Assembly (NCBI RefSeq): GCF_014649735.1
Contig: NZ_BMTP01000015.1
Span: 123,707 to 187,706, forward strand
Direction: 5' to 3'
From: Streptomyces lavendofoliae
Lineage (GTDB): Bacteria > Actinomycetota > Actinomycetes > Streptomycetales > Streptomycetaceae
DNA: 64,000 nt
Each line of letters opens with the position of its first letter. The first letter of the stretch is position 1. Positions 24,359 through 31,940 of the stretch are shown in pieces. The notes beneath the pieces were generated by a model. The model made no database searches and was not told the origin of the DNA. It saw only the letters and a program-made list of their open reading frames with translations. The translations under genes and the position numbers were made by a program.

Positions 24359-25281
24359 GCGCCAGCGTTCTCTTCGACGCCCCCGGCCCCAAGGCCGTCA
24401 TCCGCAACCGCGTCTACGCCGTCTGCGGCACCCTCGCCATCCTGGGGCTGCTCGCCGTCACGATCGTCCGGCTGGGCGACAAGGGGCACCTCGCCCCCGA
24501 GATGTGGGACATCTTCAACTACGCGGGCATCCGGCAGAACATCGCCGACGCCGTCCTCGCCACCCTGAAGGCCTTCGGCATCGCGGCCGTCGGTTCGCTG
24601 GTGCTCGGCGTGCTCCTGGCCGTGGCCCGGCTCTCCGACCACAAGCCGGTCCGGTGGCTGGCGACCGGCTTCATCGAGCTGTTCCGCTCCATCCCGCTGC
24701 TGATCACCATCTACGCCGTGTGGGTCGGCTTCCTGACCGACCACTCGATGTGGGCGCTGGCGGCCGGCCTGTCGATCTACAACGGCTGCGTCCAGGCCGA
24801 GGTGCTGCGCGCCGGCGTCAACTCCGTACCGAAGGGCCAGCGCGAGGCCGCCTACGCGCTCGGTATGAGCAAGACGCAGGTCATGACGACCGTGCTGATG
24901 CCGCAGGCCGTCCGCGCGATGCTGCCGACGATCATCAGCCAGCTGGTGGTGACCCTCAAGGACACCTCGCTCGGTTTCATCATCCTGTACCCCGAGCTGC
25001 TCCAGACCGCTCGCCTGATCGCCTCCAACACGCAGGTCAACGGCATGTACCCGTACGTGTCGACGATCGTGGTGATCGGCGCCGTCTACGTGGCCATGTG
25101 CCTGGCGCTGTCCGGGCTCGCGACCTGGATCGAGAAGCGGGGCCGCCGCGCCAAGACGGGCATCGGCCCGGCCGCGCCCGCCGGCAACGCGGCCGTCCTC
25201 GGCGGCGACGCCGGGAACGTCGCCGCCAACACCATCCTGCTCGGCGGCGGCGGGGACGGGACCGTCGACAAGGGCAACTGA
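24355..25281 (+). CDS. gluD: Glutamate ABC transporter permease
   Basis: 308 aa. Second HisM/GlnP-type permease, longer than GluC, with an N-terminal extension carrying one helix (YAVCGTLAILGLLAVTIV), the core helices, and the EAA loop GQREAAYALGMSKTQV. The C-terminal tail (from about residue 265) is Gly/Ala-rich and cytoplasmic, of unknown purpose. It starts within the gluC stop (ATGA) and is last in the operon, followed by a terminator. Confidence 0.92.
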   Translation: MSASVLFDAPGPKAVIRNRVYAVCGTLAILGLLAVTIVRLGDKGHLAPEMWDIFNYAGIRQNIADAVLATLKAFGIAAVGSLVLGVLLAVARLSDHKPVRWLATGFIELFRSIPLLITIYAVWVGFLTDHSMWALAAGLSIYNGCVQAEVLRAGVNSVPKGQREAAYALGMSKTQVMTTVLMPQAVRAMLPTIISQLVVTLKDTSLGFIILYPELLQTARLIASNTQVNGMYPYVSTIVVIGAVYVAMCLALSGLATWIEKRGRRAKTGIGPAAPAGNAAVLGGDAGNVAANTILLGGGGDGTVDKGN

Positions 25282-25317
25282 CGGTATGTGACATCATCCG
25301 GGTGTCTTACGTGGTGT

Positions 25318-25351
25318 ACGGGGGCAGTGGCGGTCGCGCCGCTGCCCCCGT
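25318..25351 (+). terminator. Terminator of the gluABCD operon
   Basis: 15-bp stem with one G-U pair (25318-25332 against 25337-25351) and a 4-nt GTCG loop, 36 nt after gluD. TTGACG at 25355-25360 just beyond may be the -35 of the next gene. Confidence 0.8.
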
Positions 25352-25476
25352 CACTTGACGCAAGCACGCGCAGTGGGTTGCATACGTTCTGTGATCGCGT
25401 CCCGTCGGGCTCCAGCCGCACCGTCCCGTGTTTCCCCTGCTCACCGCATGGCCGTACGCGCCACAGGAGTCTCACC

Positions 25477-27075
25477 GTGGACCCGGTGATCGTGGTCGGC
25501 GCCGGCCCGGTCGGGCTGGCGCTCTCCCTCGCTCTCGCCGCGCAGGGGGTACCGGCCGTCGTCCTGGACGAGGGCCCCGGCAAGGAGGAGCCGCGCGCGG
25601 CGCGCACCGCCGTGCTCCGCCCCGACACGGCCGCGTTCGTGGAGCGGCTCGGCTGCGCCACCGTACGGGACGAAGGAGCGCGCTGGACCGGCTGGCGGTC
25701 GATGCGGCGGCGGCAGCGGATGCGGCACATCGAGTTCGGCCTGGACGCCCCGTCCCCGCTGCACATCCCGCAGCACGCCCTGACGCGCGGGCTGCGGGAG
25801 GCCATCGCCGCGCTCCCGGACCCCGAGCTGGTGCGGGTGGTCACGCACAGCCGCCTGGACGGCATCGAGCAGGACGCGCACGGCGTCACCGCGCACACCC
25901 GGGGGCCGGGGGCGACCTGGCGGGGCAGCCACCTGGTCGGCTGCGACGGCGCCCGGTCGACCGTGCGCAAGCTGCTGGGCGTCCGATTCCCGGGGCGCAC
26001 GGCCGTCGAACGGCACGCCGTCGCCGCCCTGCACGTCGAACTGCCCTGGCCGGACGAGGCCCTGCTGCACCGTCAGCCGCCGTGGCGCGGTGTGGGCGAG
26101 GAGATCACCGCCCGGCCGCTGCCCGACGGCGGCTGGCGGCTCGACTGGCTGCTGCCGCCGCGCGGCGACCTGGTGACGCCCGACGCGCTGGTGACCCGGA
26201 TCCGCGAGACGCTGTCCGGCTGGTGCGACGGCGCCACTCCGGCGTACGACCTGATCGACACGGGCGTCTACACGCTGCACCACCGGCTGGCGAAGCGGTG
26301 GCGGGTGGAGCGGGCCTTCCTCGCCGGAGACGCCGCCCACCTGCTGGGCGCGCTCGGTACCCAAGGGCTGGACGAGGGCCTCCGGGACGTCGAGAACCTG
26401 GCGTGGAAACTCGCCCTGGCCCGGCACCACGGCGCCTCCGAGGTGCTTCTGGACAGCTACCAGGCCGAGCGGCGCACGGCGGTCGCGGCCCGGCTGCGCG
26501 CGGCCGACCAGTCGCTGCCGGTGCTGCGCGGAGCGGGAGGGCTGCGGACGTACCTGCGGGGCGGCGGGCACGACACGCTGCTGACGGACGGGCACGTGGG
26601 GCGCGGCCCGCTCGGTGCGCCGCCCGCGTACCCCCACTCTCCTCTCGCGCCTCCGCGCGCCGAGGCGCACACCGGCGTGGGTACGCCGCTGGGGGCGCCG
26701 GTCGAGGACGTGCGCGTCACGGCGCCGGAGGACGGCACGACCGCGCGGCTCCGCGACCGGCTGGGGCGTGGCAGGTTCCTCGCCGTGCTGGTCGCCCCGG
26801 GCACCGGGGTGTGGGACCGGCGGCACTGGATGTCCGCGGGCCTGATGCCCCGGCTGGTGGAGGCGGTGTCCGCGCTGCCGGTCGAGGGCGAGGTCCTGGT
26901 CACGGAGACCTACCCGGGGGCCGCCGCGCACACCGTGCTGCTGGTGCGGCCCGACGGCCACCTGGCGGCGGCCTTCGGCGGGGTGCGCCCCGCGGAGTTG
27001 TACGCGGCGGCGGACGCGGTGCGGGGCGGCGCGCCCTCGCCCGATCGCGCCGACCGGACGGCGGACGTCACGTGA
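25477..27075 (+). CDS. FAD-dependent monooxygenase (PHBH/UbiH-like)
   Basis: 532 aa. A flavoprotein hydroxylase of the class A type. The N-terminal dinucleotide-binding fold VVGAGPVGLALSLALAAQG is at about residues 6-24, followed by the DG motif GCDGARSTVRKLLG and the GD motif FLAGDAAHLL. After GDAAH the usual PxGGQGMNxGxQDAxNL reads LGALGTQGLDEGLRDVENLA, so the flavin-interacting loop is diverged. A thioredoxin-like C-terminal extension (FLAVLVAPGTGVWD onward) is typical of aromatic polyketide and phenol hydroxylases. GTG 25477 has AGGAG 7 nt upstream; the longer open reading frame upstream lacks a better start. TTGACG (25355) with TGCATA 18 nt further may be its promoter. The substrate is unknown; no pathway genes surround it. 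Confidence 0.85.
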   Translation: MDPVIVVGAGPVGLALSLALAAQGVPAVVLDEGPGKEEPRAARTAVLRPDTAAFVERLGCATVRDEGARWTGWRSMRRRQRMRHIEFGLDAPSPLHIPQHALTRGLREAIAALPDPELVRVVTHSRLDGIEQDAHGVTAHTRGPGATWRGSHLVGCDGARSTVRKLLGVRFPGRTAVERHAVAALHVELPWPDEALLHRQPPWRGVGEEITARPLPDGGWRLDWLLPPRGDLVTPDALVTRIRETLSGWCDGATPAYDLIDTGVYTLHHRLAKRWRVERAFLAGDAAHLLGALGTQGLDEGLRDVENLAWKLALARHHGASEVLLDSYQAERRTAVAARLRAADQSLPVLRGAGGLRTYLRGGGHDTLLTDGHVGRGPLGAPPAYPHSPLAPPRAEAHTGVGTPLGAPVEDVRVTAPEDGTTARLRDRLGRGRFLAVLVAPGTGVWDRRHWMSAGLMPRLVEAVSALPVEGEVLVTETYPGAAAHTVLLVRPDGHLAAAFGGVRPAELYAAADAVRGGAPSPDRADRTADVT

Positions 27076-27410
27076 GCGCCGTCGTCCCAGTGACGCCCTC
27101 CGCGCCTGAGGGCCACCGCCGCGTGAGGGCCGCCGTCACCTGACCGCACCGCCGCCGCGTGAGGGCCGCCGTCACCTGACCGCACCGCCGCCCCGTGAGG
27201 GCCGCCGTCACCTGACCGCACCGCCGCCGTCCCCTGACGCCCACTGGCGCCTCACCGCCGGCGTCGCCTGACGCCCGCCGTCGTCGCCCGACCGCCGCCG
27301 TGCCCCTGGCGCCCGTGGTGCCACGCGACGCCGGCGGGCCCGGCCGGCCGACGCGCGCCGCGCCAGCCGAGGTGCTGCGCCGGCCGACGCGCTGCCGCCG
27401 TCGGCGTCGT
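27076..27410. other. Non-coding stretch with CCGCCGTC-rich repeats
   Basis: 335 bp following the monooxygenase. It contains the 36-bp tandem repeats listed below and degenerate relatives of them (GCCGCCGTC..CCTGACG) up to about 27350. Stop codons are frequent in every frame; no gene is supported. Confidence 0.6.
27123..27230. repeat. Three tandem copies of a 36-bp repeat
   Basis: Units begin at 27123, 27159 and 27195 with GTGAGGGCCGCCGTCACCTG and continue ACCGCACCGCCGCC; 34 of 36 positions are identical in all three, only the last two vary. A degraded copy precedes them and more distant copies follow. Confidence 0.92.
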
Positions 27411-27443
27411 TTGACGGGGGCGGGAGTACGTGCTGTACTCCCG
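27411..27443 (+). promoter_or_regulatory. Promoter with palindromic operator, cysteine dioxygenase operon
   Basis: TTGACG (27411-27416), 17-nt spacer and TGTACT (27434-27439) form a good vegetative promoter. A 9-bp inverted repeat, CGGGAGTAC (27421-27429) and GTACTCCCG (27435-27443), overlaps the spacer and -10, the normal place for a repressor operator. Transcription should start near 27446, just before the leader peptide. Confidence 0.6.
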
Positions 27444-27485
27444 ATCATGTTCGGCACCGATGTGCGCCTGTGGCGGAGGGTCCAT

Positions 27486-27533
27486 ATGGACCTGCTCCGC
27501 TACGCGGGCTGTGTGTGTCGTCCGTCCTGCTGA
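27486..27533 (+). CDS. Cysteine-containing leader peptide (putative)
   Basis: A 15-residue frame MDLLRYAGCVCRPSC with three cysteines in its last seven residues. The ATG has GGAGGG 5 nt upstream, a very strong ribosome site. In-frame starts further up (GTG 27462, giving MRLWRRVH before it, and ATG 27447) are possible, and the MRLxRRxHxDLxR pattern matches the short 'putative leader peptide' family of streptomycetes found ahead of sulfur-metabolism genes. It ends 85 nt before the cysteine dioxygenase start. Ribosome stalling at the Cys codons could make the operon respond to cysteine supply; this is inference from arrangement. Confidence 0.7.
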   Translation: MDLLRYAGCVCRPSC

Positions 27534-27618
27534 ACTCGCTCTTTCCCCCGCGCGCCGGTGTCTCCGTCCCGCGCGCGTTCCCCGCGACTTCATGTCCAGG
27601 ACCTCAGGACGGTTCCCC

Positions 27619-28155
27619 GTGTCCCAGTCTGTCTCCGCCTCCGTACGTGAGGCCGGGGCGGCGGCCCCGACCGCTGCCCAACTCCTCGACTTCGTCCGCC
27701 GCACCGCGGCCGACACCGCGCTGATCGCCACCCTCCCCCTCGACCCGGAGGGCCGCACCTGGGTGCGGCTCGACGGCCCGGGCGGCAGTGAGGCCTGGCT
27801 CATCGGCTGGCCGCCCGGCACCGGTACCGGGTGGCACGACCACGCCGAGTCGCTCGGCGCCTTCGCCACCGCGCGCGGCGCGCTGAGGGAGAACTCCCTG
27901 TCCGTGCGGCTGCCTTCGCGGGGCTGGCGGGCGCTGGAACTCAACGGGGACGTCGACCGCGAGCGCCTGCTGCCGGCGGGCGAAGGGCGGGCCTTCGGCC
28001 GGCACCATGTGCACGAGGTGCTCAACGAGTCGACCACCGAACACGCCGTGTCGGTGCACGCGTACTACCCGCCGCTGCCGCTGATCCGGCGCTTCAGCCG
28101 CACCGGCCCGCTGCTCCGGCTGGAGCAGGTCGAGCGCCCGGAGGACTGGCAGTGA
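27619..28155 (+). CDS. Cysteine dioxygenase (cupin)
   Basis: 178 aa. Oxidises L-cysteine to cysteine sulfinate with O2 and Fe(II). The iron ligands are read as His73 and His75 (GTGWHDHAES) and a third His in FGRHHVHEV (about 130-132), the cysteine dioxygenase type I arrangement. GTG 27619 is chosen because AGGACGG lies 6 nt upstream; the ATG at 27592 has no ribosome site. It overlaps the rhodanese gene by 4 bp (GTGA). Together they form a cysteine/sulfur-handling operon preceded by a Cys-containing leader peptide. Confidence 0.88.
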   Translation: MSQSVSASVREAGAAAPTAAQLLDFVRRTAADTALIATLPLDPEGRTWVRLDGPGGSEAWLIGWPPGTGTGWHDHAESLGAFATARGALRENSLSVRLPSRGWRALELNGDVDRERLLPAGEGRAFGRHHVHEVLNESTTEHAVSVHAYYPPLPLIRRFSRTGPLLRLEQVERPEDWQ

Positions 28156-28532
28156 ACATCGACGAGTTGTTGCAGCGGGTAAGGGCGGGACTCGACCGGG
28201 TGACCGCGCCGGAGGCGTTCGCCGCCGCCGAGGCGGGTGACGCGCTGCTGGTGGACATCCGGTACGCGGCCCTGCGCGACCGTGACGGGCTGATCCCCGG
28301 GGCGCTGGTCGTCGAACGCAACGAGCTGGAGTGGCGTCTCGACCCCCTGGGCAGCCACCGTGCCCCGGAGGCGGTCAGCCACGATCTGCGGGTCGTGGTG
28401 GTGTGCAACGAGGGCTACGCGTCCTCCCTCGCCGCTGCCTCGCTGCACCAGTTGGGCCTGCACCGGGCGACCGACCTCATCGGCGGCTTCCAGGCATGGA
28501 GGGCGGAGGGCCTCCCGGTCACCGGACCCTGA
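28152..28532 (+). CDS. Rhodanese-like sulfurtransferase
   Basis: 126 aa, a single rhodanese domain. The persulfide-carrying residue is Cys85 in VVVVCNEGYASSLAA; the CH2A-like DIRYAALRD and the GGFQAWRAEGLPV end motif are typical. It starts with GTG inside the stop of cysteine dioxygenase (GTGA), so translation is coupled. It probably moves sulfane sulfur arising from cysteine catabolism. A symmetrical terminator follows and is shared with recX. Confidence 0.9.
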   Translation: MNIDELLQRVRAGLDRVTAPEAFAAAEAGDALLVDIRYAALRDRDGLIPGALVVERNELEWRLDPLGSHRAPEAVSHDLRVVVVCNEGYASSLAAASLHQLGLHRATDLIGGFQAWRAEGLPVTGP

Positions 28533-28599
28533 GGTCCCCGCCCCGCTCCCGCTACAGCCCGGCCCCCGCCCCGCCCGGCACGAGCGTCACGGGGTGGCC

Positions 28600-28623
28600 G
28601 GGCTCCCCACCGGTGGGGAGCCC
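28600..28623. terminator. Bidirectional terminator, rhodanese / recX
   Basis: Perfect 24-bp palindrome, GGGCTCCCCACC (28600-28611) followed directly by its complement (28612-28623), between convergent operons; the centre bases would form the loop. Confidence 0.85.
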
Positions 28624-28624
28624 T

Positions 28625-29194
28625 TCAGAAGCCCTCGTGGGGCAGGTCGTCCGTGTCCTCCCCCTCCGCCTCCAGTGCCTGCCGCACCACCCGCAGGGCC
28701 ATGCCCTCCGGGTAGCCCTTGCGGGCGAGCATGCCGGCGAGGCGGCGGAGCCGGCGGTCGCGGTCGAGGCCACGGGTCGCCCGGAGCTTGCGGGCGACCA
28801 GTACGCGGGCCGTCTCCTCCTCCTGGTCGGAGTCGAGCCTCCCCACCGCTTCGTCGATCAGCTCGGCGTCCACCCCCTTGGTGCGCAGCTCCCTCGCGAG
28901 GGCGCGGCGGGCCAGACCCCGGCCGTGGTGCCGGGACTCGACCCACGCCCCCGCGAAGGCCGCGTCGTCGATCAGGCCGACATCCTCGAAGCGGGAGAGG
29001 ACCTCCTCCGCGACCTCGTCCGGGACCTCGCGCTTGCGCAACGCGTCCGCGAGCTGCTTGCGGGTGCGGGGGGTCCCGGTGAGCAGGCGCAGGCAGATCG
29101 CCCGCGCCCGCTCAGCCGGATCCTGGGGCGACAGCTCCTTCTCGGCCCTCGACGAGTCGGGGCTGTCGCCCGGCCATTCGGTGCGCCTGACCAT
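28625..29194 (-). CDS. recX: Recombination regulator RecX
   Basis: 189 aa. A helical three-repeat protein that binds RecA filaments and limits their activity. The family signature is seen in RAICLRLLTGTPRTRKQLAD, FEDVGLIDDAAFAGAWVESR and RRLAGMLARKGYPEGMALRVV. It begins at ATG 29194, only 4 nt after the recA stop, so it is co-transcribed and probably translationally coupled. The acidic C-terminus ends EGEDTDDLPHEGF. The frame is open further upstream but that sequence belongs to recA. Confidence 0.93.
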   Translation of the reverse strand: MVRRTEWPGDSPDSSRAEKELSPQDPAERARAICLRLLTGTPRTRKQLADALRKREVPDEVAEEVLSRFEDVGLIDDAAFAGAWVESRHHGRGLARRALARELRTKGVDAELIDEAVGRLDSDQEEETARVLVARKLRATRGLDRDRRLRRLAGMLARKGYPEGMALRVVRQALEAEGEDTDDLPHEGF

Positions 29195-29198
29195 GGGG

Positions 29199-30338
29199 TC
29201 AGGCCTTGGCGGCCGCGGTCTTGGTCGCCTTGGCGGTCTTGGCCGCGGGGGCCGGGACCGACTTCGCCGGCTCGTCCGAGGCCGGCGTGCCCGCCGCACC
29301 GGCCGCGTCCGTGGCGGTCTCGTCCGCCGCGGGGGCCTCGGGCCGGACGCCGACGCCCAGCTTCTCCTTGATCTTCCTCTCGATCTCGTTGGCGAGGTCC
29401 GGGTTGTCCTTGAGGAAGTTGCGGGCGTTCTCCTTGCCCTGGCCCAGCTGGTCGCCCTCGTACGTGTACCAGGCGCCCGCCTTGCGGACGAAGCCGTGCT
29501 CGACGCCCATGTCGATCAGGCCGCCCTCACGGCTGATGCCCTGGCCGTAGAGGATGTCGAACTCGGCCTGCTTAAACGGCGGCGCGACCTTGTTCTTGAC
29601 GACCTTGCAGCGGGTGCGGTTGCCGACCGCCTCCGTGCCGTCCTTGAGGGTCTCGATGCGGCGGATGTCGATGCGCACCGAGGCGTAGAACTTCAGCGCC
29701 CGGCCACCGGTCGTGGTCTCGGGCGAGCCGAACATCACACCGATCTTCTCGCGGAGCTGGTTGATGAAGATCGCCGTGGTCTTGGACTGGTTGAGCGCGC
29801 TGGTGATCTTACGGAGCGCCTGGCTCATCAGACGGGCCTGAAGACCTACGTGCGAGTCGCCCATCTCGCCCTCGATCTCCGCGCGCGGCACGAGCGCGGC
29901 CACGGAGTCGATGACGATCAGGTCGAGCGCGCCGGAGCGGACCAGCATGTCCACGATCTCCAGGGCCTGCTCACCGTTGTCCGGCTGGGACAGGATCAGG
30001 TTGTCGATGTCGACGCCCAGCTTCTGGGCGTACTCGGGGTCGAGGGCGTGCTCCGCGTCGACGAACGCGACCTGGCCGCCGGCCTTCTGCGCGTTGGCCA
30101 CGGCGTGCAGGGTCAGGGTCGTCTTACCCGAGGACTCCGGGCCGTAGACCTCCACCACACGGCCGCGCGGCAGGCCACCGACGCCGAGCGCGACGTCGAG
30201 CGCGGTCGAGCCGGTGGGGATGACCTCGATGGGCTCCCTGGACCGCTCGCCCATGCGCATCACTGCGCCCTTGCCGAATTGCCGTTCAATCTGTGCGAGC
30301 GCGGCGTCGAGCGCCTTCTCGCGGTCGGTTCCTGCCAT
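29199..30338 (-). CDS. recA: Recombinase RecA
   Basis: 379 aa. Catalyses strand exchange and triggers LexA self-cleavage. Walker A GPESSGKT is at residues 66-73; LIVIDSVAALVPRAEIEGEM (Walker B and L1), KTTAIFINQLREKIGVMFGS and GGRALKFYASVR follow without change from the family. The C-terminus is an Ala/Lys/Pro-rich tail (about 40 residues) as in other streptomycetes. The promoter region 150-180 nt upstream has a LexA-type box. recX follows immediately. No intein or frameshift is present. Confidence 0.98.
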   Translation of the reverse strand: MAGTDREKALDAALAQIERQFGKGAVMRMGERSREPIEVIPTGSTALDVALGVGGLPRGRVVEVYGPESSGKTTLTLHAVANAQKAGGQVAFVDAEHALDPEYAQKLGVDIDNLILSQPDNGEQALEIVDMLVRSGALDLIVIDSVAALVPRAEIEGEMGDSHVGLQARLMSQALRKITSALNQSKTTAIFINQLREKIGVMFGSPETTTGGRALKFYASVRIDIRRIETLKDGTEAVGNRTRCKVVKNKVAPPFKQAEFDILYGQGISREGGLIDMGVEHGFVRKAGAWYTYEGDQLGQGKENARNFLKDNPDLANEIERKIKEKLGVGVRPEAPAADETATDAAGAAGTPASDEPAKSVPAPAAKTAKATKTAAAKA

Positions 30339-30486
30339 GGGTTCCACCCGATTTGCTTGAGTCGATCGCTTCACGTCAAAGACGCTAACCCCTGCCACTG
30401 ACAATGGGCCCCGACGTCCCTCCGACCTGTGGATAACCCGGCGGCCGACACCTCGCCGCCCCACGTGATCCCGGGCCGGAACCCCC

Positions 30487-30516
30487 ATAAGAATGGATGT
30501 TCGATTTTGCTGTCAA
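30487..30516 (-). promoter_or_regulatory. recA promoter with LexA (SOS) box
   Basis: On the minus strand TTGACA (30516-30511) and a TTCTTAT -10 (about 30493-30487) are 17-18 nt apart. GAACATCCATTC (30502-30491) lies between them and matches the actinobacterial box GAAC-N4-GTTC with one mismatch. LexA bound there would block the promoter. Confidence 0.8.
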
Positions 30517-30623
30517 GCGAGCCACACGGGGGCACGGGACGCTCCTGCCGGCCCGGCCCGCGCACCTGCCCCCCGGCAGGGCGGGCACCGCCCGGCTGCC
30601 ACCCGGCGCCTATTCTTCGTGGC

Positions 30624-31940
30624 ATGGCCCACCCCTCCTCCGCTCGTCGCGACCGTGCGGTCGCCTGGGCGGCCGACACGGGCGTCACCCTCGCCGTCAC
30701 CCTGTTCGTCGTCGTCTGGACGGCGGTGGCGACGCTCCGGCCCGGGTACGGCGGTGAGCCGCTCGCCCGCACCGTGACCGGCTGGGTGCTCGTGGCCGTC
30801 GGCTGCGGCGCCCTGCGGTACCGGCACCGCCGGCCCGTCGCCGTCGCGGCGGTCACCCTGCTGGCCTGCTGCGCCTACTACCCGCTCAGCGAGCAGGACG
30901 GCCCGCTCATGGTGACCTTCGCGGTCGCGCTGTACACCGCCGCCGCCGAGGGCCGTTTCGCCGCCTCCGTCGCCCTCGCCGCCACCACCCTGCTCGCCGT
31001 CGGAGCCGGCGAGGTCCGCCAGGCGCCCGGCAACCGCCAGATCGACGACACGTCCCTGGTGATGCTGGCCGGCTGGCTGATCAGCCTGGTGGCCGTGGGC
31101 CGGGCGCAGCGCACCCGCACCGCCTACCTGCACGAGGCCGAGCAACGGGCGCTCGCCGCCGAGCGGGAGCAGGAGGCGAGGGCGCGGCAGAGCGCCACCG
31201 AGGAGCGACTGCGCATCGCCCGCGAAGTCCACGACGTCCTCGGCCACAGCATCTCGCTGATCAACGTCCAGGCGGGCGCCGTCCTTCACCGGCTGAGCAG
31301 GAACCCCGCCCCCGAGACCGCCCTGCCGGCCGCCCGGGAGGCGCTGGAGGCGGTCCGGGCGACGAGCAAGGACGCCCTGCGCGAGCTGCGCTCCACCCTG
31401 GGGGTTCTCCGGCAGGCCGACGAGGCCGCCCCGACCGCGCCCGCCTCCGGCCTCGACCGGCTCGGCGAACTGGTCGAGCGGGCCCGTTCGGCGGGGCTCG
31501 ACGCCGAGGTCCGTACCGAGGGCACCCCCCGCCCACTGCCGCCGCCCCTCGACCTCGCCGCGTACCGCATCGTCCAGGAGTCCCTCACCAACGTGACCCG
31601 GCACGCCCGCGCGCGCACCGCGCTGATCACCCTCACCTGGGCCGGCGACGAGCTGCGCCTGTGCGTCGAGGACGACGGCGAGGGCTCGTCCGGCGCCCAC
31701 GCGCCCGCCGGCCAGGCACCGGCCGGAGACGCGCCGCGCGGGGACGCGTCCCGCGGACACGCGCCGGCCGGGCGCGCACCGGGCAGCGGCATCCGGGGCA
31801 TGACGGAACGGGCCAGGGCCCTCGGCGGCGATCTCACCGCCCACGACACCGCCGACGGCTTCCGGGTCACCGCCCGGCTGCCGCTCCGCGCGGCGCCCAC
31901 CGGGGCGCCGCTCACCACGCCCGAGGGGGACCAGGAATGA
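30624..31940 (+). CDS. NarL-type sensor histidine kinase
   Basis: 438 aa. Four or more membrane helices occupy residues 20-160, then a coiled coil (TRTAYLHEAEQRALAAEREQ), a HisKA_3 domain with phosphoacceptor His203 in AREVHDVLGHSIS and a HATPase_c domain (ESLTNVTRHARA, VEDDGEG, GSGIRGM). Between VEDDGEG and GSGIRGM sits a roughly 30-residue Ala/Pro/Gly/Asp/His insertion made of imperfect repeats (APAGQAPAGDAPRGDASRGH). TATTCT at 30611-30616 lies 7 nt before the ATG with no ribosome site, so the message may be leaderless. It overlaps the regulator gene by ATGA. The signal is unknown. Confidence 0.88.
   Translation: MAHPSSARRDRAVAWAADTGVTLAVTLFVVVWTAVATLRPGYGGEPLARTVTGWVLVAVGCGALRYRHRRPVAVAAVTLLACCAYYPLSEQDGPLMVTFAVALYTAAAEGRFAASVALAATTLLAVGAGEVRQAPGNRQIDDTSLVMLAGWLISLVAVGRAQRTRTAYLHEAEQRALAAEREQEARARQSATEERLRIAREVHDVLGHSISLINVQAGAVLHRLSRNPAPETALPAAREALEAVRATSKDALRELRSTLGVLRQADEAAPTAPASGLDRLGELVERARSAGLDAEVRTEGTPRPLPPPLDLAAYRIVQESLTNVTRHARARTALITLTWAGDELRLCVEDDGEGSSGAHAPAGQAPAGDAPRGDASRGHAPAGRAPGSGIRGMTERARALGGDLTAHDTADGFRVTARLPLRAAPTGAPLTTPEGDQE

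Noticed and set aside
26910..27221. A minus-strand protein built of repeated SGDGGPHAA units over the 36-bp repeats
   Set aside because: It arises because the repeat length is a multiple of three; there is no ribosome site and no conserved domain.
27123..27230. CRISPR array
   Set aside because: The three 36-bp units are contiguous without unique spacers, and no cas genes are nearby.
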